DNA of 64,000 bases, taken from assembly GCF_014643915.1 (NCBI RefSeq), contig NZ_BMKE01000011.1:46179-110178 (forward strand). The letters are read 5' to 3'. This document shows positions 9,135-17,702 of the stretch, piece after piece; within the stretch, counting starts at the first letter, position 1, and each line of letters opens with the position of its first letter. The DNA comes from Oceanisphaera marina. GTDB taxonomy: Bacteria > Pseudomonadota > Gammaproteobacteria > Enterobacterales > Aeromonadaceae. Under the pieces are notes generated by a model that worked only from the letters and a program-made list of their open reading frames with translations, searched no databases and was not told the DNA's origin. A program made the translations under genes and the position numbers.

Positions 9135-10964
9135 ATGCGTTTATCGCTAAAAGGGCGTATTGCCCTGATTGTTTTAGCTGCTGCTTTTTGTACCGTTATC
9201 GCGGTGCTGGTCACCGCCTATCATATTCTGGTGGAGGATTTTGAAAACCAGCTCCGCCAGCGGCAGATAGAAGAAACGGCTCGTGCCGCAGAGCAGGTAG
9301 AGCATACGCTGGCGCTGCGCATGAATGCCTTGACCAGCGTGACGCCCCAGTTATCCAATGGCCTGAATTTGTCTTCTGTGACGGCGCTGACAACGCAGCT
9401 GGAACGCCAGACACATTTAAAGTCATACTTTCCGGGTGGCCTGGTGGTAATGGACAGCACAGGCACCGCGATTGCCGAAAGTACGTTCATTCCCAATCGC
9501 TTGGGTACCAATTATGCTGATCGAGCCCATTTCAAGCAGTTAATGACCACCCGGCAACCCGTGATCAGTCATCCTATTATCGGGCGTACGACTGGCGCCC
9601 CCCTGATTTCTTTCTTGAGCCCCATCATGTCCGATGAGGGTGACCTGCTGGGTATCTTGAGCGGTGTTATTAATCTGGCTAAAACCTCTATCTTGCCCCG
9701 GCGGCGCCTGGCGAGTGCGCTGCGCGATGGCGTCGAGTTCAAGATTATCGACACCAAGAATCAGGTCTATGTCTATAACGGCACCCAGCTTGAAAGCGAA
9801 TTGCAGCCACTGCCGCCGCCGTTGGAGGATCCGCTGGTGGATGCCGCCTTATCCGGACTCTATGTGGGGGTAACGAAAAATCACCAGCAGAAATGGGTGT
9901 TTGCCACCACCTATCTTGATCAACTGGACTGGGTTTTTGTGCGTGCCGTCCCCCATGAGCAGGCCATAGCACCAGCCAGATCCTTCTTTCTGCGTTTTGC
10001 CGGCATCAGTATGTTGATTGGGTTGGTGTTGGCACTTGCGGCGTTCTGGCTGGTCTGGAGCGCGATGCGGCCCCTTGAGACCATGACGCGCCAAATTCGC
10101 ACCATGATCAGGCATACGAATGATAATCAGCCGCTGAGCGAAACCGGGGTGAGCGAAGTGGCGCGACTGGCCCGGGCCTTTAATCGGTTAACCGCAGAGC
10201 GCAAGGCCCTCAGTGAAGTGAAGAATGATTTTGTGGCTGTGATCAGTCACGAGCTGCGTACCCCGCTAACCTCCATTAACGGGGCGCTTAAGCTGGTTCA
10301 ATCTGGTGTGGTGGGCACCTTGCCGGATAAAGCCAGTGAACTGATTTCACTTGCTCTGCGCAATGGTGAACTGCTACAGATGATTATTAATGACCTGCTT
10401 GATTTTAATAAGCTGAGTGCCGGTAAAATGGAGCTGTCCCCCGTATTGTGCAATCTATCCGAGCTGGTGGATGATGCGGTGCTTGGCAATCAGCCCATGG
10501 CCGACAGCTATCAGGTGCAGTTGCGCTGTCAGATGGAAACCGCACTGACTGCCTGTGTGGATCCGCTGCGATTGCGACAAATACTGGATAATCTCATCAG
10601 CAATGCCATCAAGTTTTCTCCGGCAAAAGGGTGGGTTACCATCAGAGCCGAATGCATCGAGGCAGAAAGGCTGCGCATTACGGTCAGCGATCAGGGAGCC
10701 GGTATACCCGATCACTTCAAGGGGCTGCTGTTTGAGCGTTTTGCCCAGGCCGAACACGGCACCATGCGTGCCAGCAAAGGCACTGGGCTGGGGCTGACTA
10801 TCTGTAAAGAGCTGGCCATCCTGATGCAGGGGCATATTGGCTTTTACAACAGCGGGGGAGCCCACCTGTGGTTAGAGCTGCCACTGGTGCCAAACGGTAG
10901 CAGTGACCCGAACATCGATAAGGAGAGCATCAATAATGATAACGCCATTGATACCGGCCAATGA
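9135..10964 (+). CDS. Membrane sensor histidine kinase with periplasmic Cache-type domain and HAMP
   Basis: 609 residues. Transmembrane helices at about 8-30 and 286-308 enclose a periplasmic domain of about 255 residues with Cache-like features (motifs such as NYADRAHFKQ and ISFLSPI). This is followed by HAMP (about 310-360), HisKA with His372 in VISHELRTPLTS, and an HATPase with N-box NLISNAIKFSP (487-497), DQGAGIP and GTGLGL. The ATG at 9135 is chosen because AAGGAAGAG lies just upstream; an alternative GTG lies at 9111. No receiver is attached, so phosphate must pass to a separate protein, plausibly the divergent three-gene operon. It overlaps the next kinase by 29 bases. Confidence 0.9.
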   Translation: MRLSLKGRIALIVLAAAFCTVIAVLVTAYHILVEDFENQLRQRQIEETARAAEQVEHTLALRMNALTSVTPQLSNGLNLSSVTALTTQLERQTHLKSYFPGGLVVMDSTGTAIAESTFIPNRLGTNYADRAHFKQLMTTRQPVISHPIIGRTTGAPLISFLSPIMSDEGDLLGILSGVINLAKTSILPRRRLASALRDGVEFKIIDTKNQVYVYNGTQLESELQPLPPPLEDPLVDAALSGLYVGVTKNHQQKWVFATTYLDQLDWVFVRAVPHEQAIAPARSFFLRFAGISMLIGLVLALAAFWLVWSAMRPLETMTRQIRTMIRHTNDNQPLSETGVSEVARLARAFNRLTAERKALSEVKNDFVAVISHELRTPLTSINGALKLVQSGVVGTLPDKASELISLALRNGELLQMIINDLLDFNKLSAGKMELSPVLCNLSELVDDAVLGNQPMADSYQVQLRCQMETALTACVDPLRLRQILDNLISNAIKFSPAKGWVTIRAECIEAERLRITVSDQGAGIPDHFKGLLFERFAQAEHGTMRASKGTGLGLTICKELAILMQGHIGFYNSGGAHLWLELPLVPNGSSDPNIDKESINNDNAIDTGQ

Positions 10965-13782
10965 ATGGCAACGGTTGCACGCCTTATTGAAGACGGGGTT
11001 GCTGGACAGCGCTCCCGACCCTCAACTGGATCGCCTGACGAACATCGCCCAGCAAAGTTTTGGCGTCGATATTGCCCTGGTGTCGCTTATCGACAGTCGA
11101 CGGCAATGGTTCAAGTCGTCCCAAGGGCTGGATGCCAGCGAAACGGGGCGAGACATTTCATTCTGCGGCCATGCCATTTTGAACCAGGAAGTTCTGGTGG
11201 TGGAAAATGCCCTTGAAGACCCGCGATTTTTCGATAACCCCCTGGTGCTGCAAGCGCCTCATATTCGTTTTTATGCTGGGGCGCCGCTGTGCACGACGGC
11301 GGGCTATCGTATCGGTACCTTATGCATCATAGACAGTCAGGTTCGCCATTTTACTGACCAGGACGTGGCATTGTTACGTAAATTGGCCGATTGCGTAGAA
11401 GAGCAGATTAATCAGCGGCAGCTGGTCGAATTGCGCCATACGCTGGAGGCCAGCGAATCCCGGGCCCAACTGATTATAGAAGGGGCGGGAGTTGGTACCT
11501 GGCAGTGGAATATGCAAACAGGAGTCTGCGAATTCAACGAACCCTGGGCCGAGATGCTGGGTTATCGGTTGCAAGAGCTGGCCCCGCTGACGATAGATAC
11601 CTGGAAGCAGCTTGTGCACCCGGATGATTTGGCGGCGTCTTATATCTTGCTGGAAGATCACCTTGCGGGCAAGGAGCCGGCCTACGAGTACCGGTATCGA
11701 ATGCGCCACCAGGCTGGCCACTGGGTATGGATACATTCTCGAGGCTGTCTGCTCGGCCGCAGCGAAGATGGTCGGCCCATGACCATGTATGGCACTCACA
11801 TCAATATCACGGCCGAACGGGTGGCGCTGGAACAGCTGGAGCGTCGAAATCGGGCCCTGTCCTTGCTCAATCGCCTGGCGTTTGAGCTGAGCGGAACGCT
11901 GGATGAACAAATACAGCAGGCTTTGGTATTGAGCTGCGAGTATCTGCGGCTGGACATCGGCATTGTCAGTGAAATCATCGGCGATGTGTATGCGGTTCGC
12001 TGGGTGGCTGCGCCCCCCGCGGTCGATATCAGCCCCGGAACACGCTTTGTGGTGGCGAATACCTACTGTCAATTGCTGTTGCAGCAAACCGGGATTCTGG
12101 CTATTTCCCACATGGGGGGCTCGCCTTTTCAGCAGACGGACTGCTACCGGCAGATGGGGTTGGAGAGCTATATCGCCATTCGACTGGAAGTGGGTGGCCA
12201 GCTGTTTGGCACGCTTAATTTTTCTTCTGTTGCGGTCAGAACCGAGCCGTTTGATGATACCGATCGGATGTTTTTGGGGTTGCTGGCGCATTGGCTTGGC
12301 GAGTTGCTGAACAACAAGATACATCAGGAGCGCCTTAACAAGCTGCTCGACCAAATGCCCGGCATGCTATATCAGTATCGGCGCTGGCCAGATGGCCACA
12401 GCTGCTTTCCTTACAGCAGCAACGGTATCAAGCTCATTTATCGCGTCACGCCTCAGAGGGTGCAGCAAGATGCCAGCGTGGTGTTCGATCAAGTATATCC
12501 GCCGGATTTACCGCAGGTCATCGAGTCTGTTCACGCTTCTGAAGAACAGCTCGATACCTGGTATGCCCAATATCGGGTACTGCAGGCCGATGGCTCATTA
12601 CGCTGGGTAGAAGGGCGGGCACACCCCGAACGACTGGAAGATGGCAGTACCATCTGGCATGGCTATCTGGTGGATATACAAAGCGAAAAGGAGGCAGAAC
12701 TGGCGCTGGCTGCCAGCGAACAGCGGCTGCGCAGTTTGTTTGAATTGTCTTCAATCGGTATTGCCTTGAATGATTTTTACAGCGGCGATTTTATCGATGT
12801 TAACCAGGCACTGCTGGATGCCACCGGCTTTGATAAGGAGCAGCTGCTGACGATGGATTATCGCGCCCTGACGCCCGGGCAATATCAGTATCAAGACCAG
12901 CTGGCGCTGGAAGAAGTGCAGCGCCATGGCCGTTATGCGCCTTATGAAAAAGAATATCTGCGCCGGGACGGTTCCCGGTTTCCGGTTCGCCAGCAAGGCA
13001 TGCTGATTAAAGATGCCAATGGCCGCGCTTTGCTGTGGTCTCTGGTGGAAGATATTTCCGAACTAAAGAAGGTCGAGCGGATGCAAAAGGAATTCGTGGC
13101 CACGGTCAGCCATGAATTGCGCACGCCCTTGACCTCGATTACCGGCTCGCTGGGGCTGCTGGAGCAGGGAGTGCTGGGGAAGCTGCCCCACAAGGCAGAG
13201 CAGTTGATTGAGGTGGCCTATCACAACAGCAAACGCTTGAATTTGCTGATCAACGACTTGCTCGATATTGAAAAGCTGGCTGCCGGTAAAACACACTTCG
13301 ACATCCGGGCTCACGACCTGCACGAACTGGTGCGGGAGGCCATCGCCATGAATCGACCTTTGGGTAAAGGAAGAGGGGTGCAACTGGAACTGATTACCAA
13401 GCCAGCCAGGGAAATGGTGCTGACCGACAAAGACAGGTTCATTCAGGCGCTGTCTAACCTGCAGGCCAATGCCATCAAGTATTCTCCAGCTCAAGGGAAG
13501 GTCACCCTTACCATTGAGCGAGTGGATGGCAAGCAGCTGCGAGTGCGGGTTCAGGATCAGGGGGAAGGGATCCCCATGGATTTTCGGCCACGTATTTTTG
13601 AAAAGTTTGCCCAGGCCGATAGCTCGGATACCCGTCAGAAAGGTGGCACCGGGTTGGGGCTGGCCATTACCAAAGACCTGATAGAGCGGATGCAGGGCAG
13701 TGTCGGGTTTGAATCCGCCCCCGGACAGGGCACCTGCTTCTGGCTGGATGTGCCCGCGGCTGAAGAAAGCGCTCAGCGTTAA
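10936..13782 (+). CDS. Cytoplasmic multi-sensor histidine kinase (GAF-PAS-GAF-PAS-PAS-HisKA-HATPase)
   Basis: 948 residues with no transmembrane segment. N-terminal GAF (about 20-160; SFCGHAIL, GAPLCTTAGYRIGTLC), PAS (about 170-300), second GAF (about 310-460), two further PAS domains (about 470-590 and 600-715), then HisKA with His726 in TVSHELRTPLTS and HATPase (LQANAIKYSP, DQGEGIP, GTGLGL). The start is ATG at 10936, preceded by AGGAG at 10921-10925 within the previous kinase gene (29-base overlap). Its HisKA region is closely similar to that of the upstream kinase, so the two probably share response partners or form heteromers (inference). The ligand of the GAF and PAS domains cannot be told from sequence. 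Confidence 0.9.
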   Translation: MITPLIPANEWQRLHALLKTGLLDSAPDPQLDRLTNIAQQSFGVDIALVSLIDSRRQWFKSSQGLDASETGRDISFCGHAILNQEVLVVENALEDPRFFDNPLVLQAPHIRFYAGAPLCTTAGYRIGTLCIIDSQVRHFTDQDVALLRKLADCVEEQINQRQLVELRHTLEASESRAQLIIEGAGVGTWQWNMQTGVCEFNEPWAEMLGYRLQELAPLTIDTWKQLVHPDDLAASYILLEDHLAGKEPAYEYRYRMRHQAGHWVWIHSRGCLLGRSEDGRPMTMYGTHINITAERVALEQLERRNRALSLLNRLAFELSGTLDEQIQQALVLSCEYLRLDIGIVSEIIGDVYAVRWVAAPPAVDISPGTRFVVANTYCQLLLQQTGILAISHMGGSPFQQTDCYRQMGLESYIAIRLEVGGQLFGTLNFSSVAVRTEPFDDTDRMFLGLLAHWLGELLNNKIHQERLNKLLDQMPGMLYQYRRWPDGHSCFPYSSNGIKLIYRVTPQRVQQDASVVFDQVYPPDLPQVIESVHASEEQLDTWYAQYRVLQADGSLRWVEGRAHPERLEDGSTIWHGYLVDIQSEKEAELALAASEQRLRSLFELSSIGIALNDFYSGDFIDVNQALLDATGFDKEQLLTMDYRALTPGQYQYQDQLALEEVQRHGRYAPYEKEYLRRDGSRFPVRQQGMLIKDANGRALLWSLVEDISELKKVERMQKEFVATVSHELRTPLTSITGSLGLLEQGVLGKLPHKAEQLIEVAYHNSKRLNLLINDLLDIEKLAAGKTHFDIRAHDLHELVREAIAMNRPLGKGRGVQLELITKPAREMVLTDKDRFIQALSNLQANAIKYSPAQGKVTLTIERVDGKQLRVRVQDQGEGIPMDFRPRIFEKFAQADSSDTRQKGGTGLGLAITKDLIERMQGSVGFESAPGQGTCFWLDVPAAEESAQR

Positions 13783-13829
13783 AAAAACAGCCCCTAAGAT
13801 TCGGTTATCTTGTGTGTGGTGCTGTTTTT
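13783..13829. terminator. Nested hairpin between convergent kinase and rsuA genes
   Basis: AAAAACAGC (13783-13791) pairs with GCTGTTTTT (13821-13829), with an inner AAGAT/ATCTT pair at 13796-13800 and 13807-13811. The A- and T-tracts on the arms make it suitable as a bidirectional terminator. Confidence 0.5.
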
Positions 13830-13847
13830 GACGACTGAGCGCAGCTG

Positions 13848-14534
13848 TTAGATGGAGGCGACTTCTTTGGCGCTGAGATGACGCCACTCGCCTTCCGCCA
13901 GGCTGTCGTCCAGCACTATGCTGCCCACCTGCAGTCGATGCAGGGCGGTGACATGATTGCCTACGGCGGCGAACATCCGTTTTACCTGATGATATTTGCC
14001 TTCCTGTATGGTCAGCAACACGCGGGTAGGGGTGATGATTTCCAGTTTGGCGGGCAGGGTGGCTTTGTCTTCACCATGCAACAGTACGCCTTCGGCGAAA
14101 CGTGCCGCAACATCATCGGCCAGCGGCTCTGCCAGGTCGACTCTATAGACCTTGTTGCAGGCCTTTTTGGGCGAGCGCAAGCGATGCGACCATTGACCGT
14201 CGTCGGTCAGCAGCAACAAACCGGTCGTGTCTACGTCGAGCCGACCGGCACATTGCAGGCCCCGGCACAGCTCTGGCGGTAATAATTGCAGCACGCAGGG
14301 ATGCACTTCATCCTGGGTGGCACTGATATAACCGGCAGGCTTGTGCAGCAATAAATAGCGATCGGCAGGCGTGGCCAACAGGCGACCTTCGAGGCGCACT
14401 TCCTGGCCGTCGATTTGCTGATCGCTTTTTTTAACGACCACACCATCCACGGTCACGTCACCGCGATGCAGTGATTTTTTGACCACAGAGCGAGAAAGAC
14501 CGGTGCTTTCGGACAGAAAACGGTCAAGGCGCAT
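13848..14534 (-). CDS. rsuA: 16S rRNA pseudouridine(516) synthase RsuA
   Basis: 228 residues, close to the 231 of E. coli RsuA and similar along its length. An N-terminal S4 RNA-binding domain ([11 protein letters not shown]...VTVDGVVVKK) is followed by the catalytic domain with GRLDVDTTGLLLLTDDGQWSHRL; Asp100 corresponds to the catalytic Asp of the family. The C-terminal GKYHQVKRMFAAVGNHV is also conserved. It isomerises U516 of 16S rRNA during 30S assembly. Start and the upstream engB stop overlap by one base (TGATG), so the two genes are cotranscribed from upstream of engB. Confidence 0.93.
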   Translation of the reverse strand: MRLDRFLSESTGLSRSVVKKSLHRGDVTVDGVVVKKSDQQIDGQEVRLEGRLLATPADRYLLLHKPAGYISATQDEVHPCVLQLLPPELCRGLQCAGRLDVDTTGLLLLTDDGQWSHRLRSPKKACNKVYRVDLAEPLADDVAARFAEGVLLHGEDKATLPAKLEIITPTRVLLTIQEGKYHQVKRMFAAVGNHVTALHRLQVGSIVLDDSLAEGEWRHLSAKEVASI

Positions 14535-15178
14535 CAGGCGGACTCACCGTCGTCGGAGGCTATGACGTCATCTTCTTGCAGCAACCACTCGTTCAGCACC
14601 TCTTTGGCCTGATCCAGGCCCAGACCCTTGAGTGAGCTGAACGATTCAACCCGAATATCGCCACCGAAGACGGTGACCAGCTCACGCACCCGCAATACTT
14701 CCGACTTGCGTGGGCCTGGCTTGAGCTTGTCGCATTTGGTCAGCAGCGCCAGCACCGGCAGCTGACTTTCGCTTGCCCACTGCAGCAGTTGCTGATCGAT
14801 GTCTTTCAGGGGGTGGCGAATATCCATCAATACCACCAGACCCTTCAGGCTTTCGCGTTTTTGCAAGTATACCGACAGCGCCGCCTGCCATTTCAGCTTC
14901 ATTTCTTCGGGTACTTTGGCATAGCCATAACCCGGTAAATCGACCAGGCGCTTGCCCGGGCTGAGTTCGAACACGTTAATCAGCTGGGTACGACCCGGTG
15001 TTTTACTGGTTCGTGCCAGATTTTTCTGCTGAGTTATCGTGTTTAAAGCAGATGATTTACCGGCATTTGACCGGCCGGCAAACGCTATTTCTACGCCAGT
15101 GTCTTCCGGCATTTGGTTAATATCGGGCGCGCTGGTAATAAAGCGGGCGCTGTTAAAGTTTATCTGTTTGTTATTCAA
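14534..15178 (-). CDS. engB: Ribosome biogenesis GTP-binding protein EngB (YsxC/YihA)
   Basis: 214-residue single-domain GTPase for 50S subunit maturation. G1 motif GRSNAGKS at residues 35-42, G3 [10 protein letters not shown], and G4 TKCDK are intact. Length and sequence match the E. coli YihA family. It is transcribed away from the cytochrome c4 gene, and the 143-base gap between them holds both promoters. In E. coli the same gene lies near yihI and hemN, as here, supporting the assignment. Confidence 0.95.
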   Translation of the reverse strand: MNNKQINFNSARFITSAPDINQMPEDTGVEIAFAGRSNAGKSSALNTITQQKNLARTSKTPGRTQLINVFELSPGKRLVDLPGYGYAKVPEEMKLKWQAALSVYLQKRESLKGLVVLMDIRHPLKDIDQQLLQWASESQLPVLALLTKCDKLKPGPRKSEVLRVRELVTVFGGDIRVESFSSLKGLGLDQAKEVLNEWLLQEDDVIASDDGESA

Positions 15179-15321
15179 TATGAATTCCCCTGAGTTCTCG
15201 ACCCGCTTTGCTTACTTTCTTGCAAAATAATTGTAGAATGGTGTCGTTTTTTGAATCGCATTGTAACATGCCCTTGAAGGTATGTGATCTGGAAGCTCTT
15301 ACAACGAGAAGTCGCAACGTC

Positions 15322-15939
15322 ATGAAAAAAATTGTTATCACACTAGCCTTAATGCTCGGAGTGGTTGGTGTTGCCCAAGCCCAGGGCGACGCAGAAGCAG
15401 GTAAGGCCAAGTCCGCTACTTGCGTGGCGTGCCATGGTCCCGATGGCAACAGCCCAACCGACATGTACCCTAAACTGGCCGGCCAGCACGCCTCTTATCT
15501 TGCCAAGCAGTTAGCCGAGTTCAAGGCGGCCGCTACCGGTGGAGAAGGTCGTGCCAACGCCATCATGGGGGGCATGGCCATGCCTTTGTCTGAACAGGAT
15601 ATGGCTGATTTATCTGCTTATTTTGCCAGCCAGGCCATAGTTCCGGTTGCTACCCCCGAAGACGTGGTTGAGCAAGGCGCCGCCTTGTATCAGGGCGGCG
15701 ACATCGAGCGTGGCATTACCGCTTGTATCGCCTGTCACGGCCCTCGTGGTGAAGGTCTGGAATCTGCCAAGTTCCCAAGCCTGGCTGGCCAGTATCCCAG
15801 CTACATTGCCACGCAGCTGAACATGTTCCGTAGCGGAGAGCGTAACAACGATCCCAACGGCATGATGCGCAGCATAGCGGCCAAGTTAACCGACCAGGAT
15901 ATCGAAGTACTGTCTCAGTACGTTGCCGGTCTGCGTTAA
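15322..15939 (+). CDS. Periplasmic dihaem cytochrome c4
   Basis: 205 residues with a signal peptide (MKKIVITLALMLGVVGVAQA, cleavage after residue 20) and two class I haem-binding motifs, C34-V-A-C-H38 and C135-I-A-C-H139, in two repeated halves. Each half has a Met-containing stretch (AMPLSEQD; NGMMRSIA) that can supply the distal ligand. This is the cytochrome c4 architecture, an electron carrier to terminal oxidases or nitrite/nitrate reductases. The ATG at 15322 gives the signal peptide directly; the frame is open further upstream without purpose. It is followed by a strong terminator. Confidence 0.93.
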   Translation: MKKIVITLALMLGVVGVAQAQGDAEAGKAKSATCVACHGPDGNSPTDMYPKLAGQHASYLAKQLAEFKAAATGGEGRANAIMGGMAMPLSEQDMADLSAYFASQAIVPVATPEDVVEQGAALYQGGDIERGITACIACHGPRGEGLESAKFPSLAGQYPSYIATQLNMFRSGERNNDPNGMMRSIAAKLTDQDIEVLSQYVAGLR

Positions 15940-15951
15940 TATTATCACCTT

Positions 15952-15975
15952 GGGGGCTTGTGCCCCCTGCTTTTT
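15952..15975 (+). terminator. Rho-independent terminator after cytochrome c4
   Basis: GGGGGC (15952-15957), loop TTGT, GCCCCC (15962-15967), then TGCTTTTT. It ends 12 bases before the next start codon, so the methyltransferase may depend on read-through or its own promoter inside this region. Confidence 0.85.
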
Positions 15976-15986
15976 CTGGTTTTCCC

Positions 15987-16649
15987 ATGTCTGCCCAGCT
16001 GCACGACCTGCATTGCCCTCTCTGTAACCATTCTGACACCCCTCTGTTTTGGCAGGACAAACGACGTCACTATCAACGTTGTGCCTCGTGCAAGCTGATT
16101 TTTGTCGACCCTCATTATCGGTTGAGTGCAGAACAAGAGAAGGCAGAATATGATTTGCACCAGAATCAGACGGACGACCCTGGCTATCGTCGATTTTTGG
16201 CGCGTTTGGCCGACCCGCTGATGGCGCGTTTGCCCGCGGGCAGTGAAGGATTGGATTTTGGCTGTGGCCCGGGCCCGGCTCTGGCTGCCATGTTTAATGA
16301 AGCAGGCTTTGCCACCACCACCTATGATCCTTACTATGCGCACTATCCGGCTCGATTACAGCGGCAATACGACTTTGTGTGCTGCAGCGAAGCGATAGAA
16401 CATTTTTATCGGCCAGGCAGAGAATGGCAGCAATTGCTGTCGTTGCTGCGGCCAGGTGGCTGGCTGGGCATTATGACCAAGCTGGCCTTGAGCCAGGAGG
16501 CGTTTGCCAACTGGCATTACAAACAGGATCCGACTCATGTCAGCTTCTTTAGCCGGGAAACCTTTCTCTGGCTGGCGGCACGGGACGGGCTCGGCATCGA
16601 ATTTATCGGTACCGATGTAATACTTCTGCAAATACCGGAGTCACTATGA
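15987..16649 (+). CDS. Class I SAM-dependent methyltransferase with N-terminal zinc ribbon
   Basis: 220 residues. An N-terminal CPLC...CASC pair (residues about 11-14 and 35-38) looks like a treble-clef or zinc ribbon. The methyltransferase core follows, with GLDFGCGPGPAL as the SAM-binding motif I, an acidic residue after TTTYD, and a later YDFVCCSEAIEHF motif. The substrate is unknown; similar proteins are annotated only as methyltransferases. Its stop overlaps the yihI start by 4 bases, so it is the first gene of a run leading to yihI, the DUF2489 gene and hemN. Confidence 0.8.
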   Translation: MSAQLHDLHCPLCNHSDTPLFWQDKRRHYQRCASCKLIFVDPHYRLSAEQEKAEYDLHQNQTDDPGYRRFLARLADPLMARLPAGSEGLDFGCGPGPALAAMFNEAGFATTTYDPYYAHYPARLQRQYDFVCCSEAIEHFYRPGREWQQLLSLLRPGGWLGIMTKLALSQEAFANWHYKQDPTHVSFFSRETFLWLAARDGLGIEFIGTDVILLQIPESL

Positions 16650-17233
16650 CACGCATGAAAAAGACCCGTAGCCCGGGTCAAATCGGAGCCCGCAAGGATA
16701 ATCGGGAAACTGCCGAGCAGATCAAGGATAGAAAGCGCAAGGCGAAACGCAAGGGGCTGGCTGCCGGTTCTCGGCAGAACAGTGGCGAACAGCATCAGCA
16801 CAATAACGGATCCAAATCAGCTCAAGATCCGCGACTGGGCTCGAAAAAGCCGATTGCTCTGGTGTCTGAGTCGGGCAAGGCCGAAAAAAGCAGCAAGCCT
16901 GCCAAGAAGGTGGTAACGGAAAAACCGGTTGCCGAAAAAGCTCCCAAGATGCCTGACGCCCCGGAGTTGACTGCCGAGCAAGAGCTGGAGCAGCTGGAAA
17001 ATAACGATCGGCTCAATACCCTGTTGGACAAAGTTGATGCAGGCGAAAAACTGGGCAAGAACGATGCCGCCTGGCTGGATAAAACCCTGGCGCGCCATCA
17101 GCAATTGCTGGAAAAGCTGGGCCTGCTGGAAGATGAAGACGACGAGCCGGTAGAAGGTGACGATCTGTGGACGCGGTTTATGGATGCAGAACTTGATCCT
17201 GCGCAATATGAGGATAAGGAAGATAAGTCATGA
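16646..17233 (+). CDS. yihI: Der GTPase-activating protein YihI
   Basis: 195 residues, highly charged. The N-terminal part is Lys/Arg-rich (DRKRKAKRKGLAAGSR, then DPRLGSKKPIAL), and the C-terminal acidic half contains ELEQLENNDRLNTLLDKVDAGEKLGKNDAAWLDKTLARH, which lines up with E. coli YihI. YihI stimulates the GTPase Der and so modulates late 50S ribosome assembly. A linker rich in Lys, Pro and Ala (about 70-105) makes it longer than the E. coli protein (169). It overlaps the neighbouring genes by 4 bases at both ends; the internal Met4 is an alternative start. Confidence 0.9.
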   Translation: MTRMKKTRSPGQIGARKDNRETAEQIKDRKRKAKRKGLAAGSRQNSGEQHQHNNGSKSAQDPRLGSKKPIALVSESGKAEKSSKPAKKVVTEKPVAEKAPKMPDAPELTAEQELEQLENNDRLNTLLDKVDAGEKLGKNDAAWLDKTLARHQQLLEKLGLLEDEDDEPVEGDDLWTRFMDAELDPAQYEDKEDKS

Positions 17234-17688
17234 TCTCTCCCTGGTTACTGGCTGCCCTGGTGGGCGGCCTTATCATAGTGGGACTGGCGGTGTATGCGGG
17301 TAAACTGCTGGCGCAGCTCAAAGTGCAGAATCAGCAGCAACAACGGGCTGTGAACCAACGCAATCTGCGTATTCTGGAAAGCATCAACACCATCGCCATG
17401 GCGATGCGTGAAGATCAATGCAACCTGTCGGAAGGTGCCATTCGCCTGACCAACCTGTTGAATGCGCTGCAATTTGCTCAGCCACAGAACTTTGCTGCCG
17501 ATTATCCGGGCTTGTACGGCCTGTATGACAAAGTCAAAGACATGCCTACCCACGATGCGCGCAAACAATACAAGCGCAATGAAATCATGCGCATGGATCT
17601 ACAAAGAGCCGGTTTTGAACAAGAACTGGAAGCACAAATCAAAACAGAGGTCACGCGACTGGCCAGTTTGGAGCTGCCCACTCGCTAA
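17230..17688 (+). CDS. DUF2489 family membrane-anchored protein
   Basis: 152 residues. One N-terminal transmembrane helix (about 5-25) is followed by a cytoplasmic helical domain rich in Gln and charged residues. Conserved features include RNLRILESINTIAMAMREDQCNLSEGAIRLTNLL. It is recognised as the family found between yihI and hemN in many vibrios and related bacteria; the function is unknown. Coupled to yihI by a 4-base overlap and 14 bases before hemN. Confidence 0.8.
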   Translation: MISPWLLAALVGGLIIVGLAVYAGKLLAQLKVQNQQQQRAVNQRNLRILESINTIAMAMREDQCNLSEGAIRLTNLLNALQFAQPQNFAADYPGLYGLYDKVKDMPTHDARKQYKRNEIMRMDLQRAGFEQELEAQIKTEVTRLASLELPTR

Positions 17689-17702
17689 GCCGAGGAGAGG
17701 GT

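Noticed and set aside
15179-15321. Spot 42 or CsrC small RNA next to engB, as in E. coli
   Set aside because: polA is not adjacent, and the short gap shows no matching hairpins or terminator; it reads as two divergent leaders. A weak TAGAAT box at 15234 could serve cytochrome c4.
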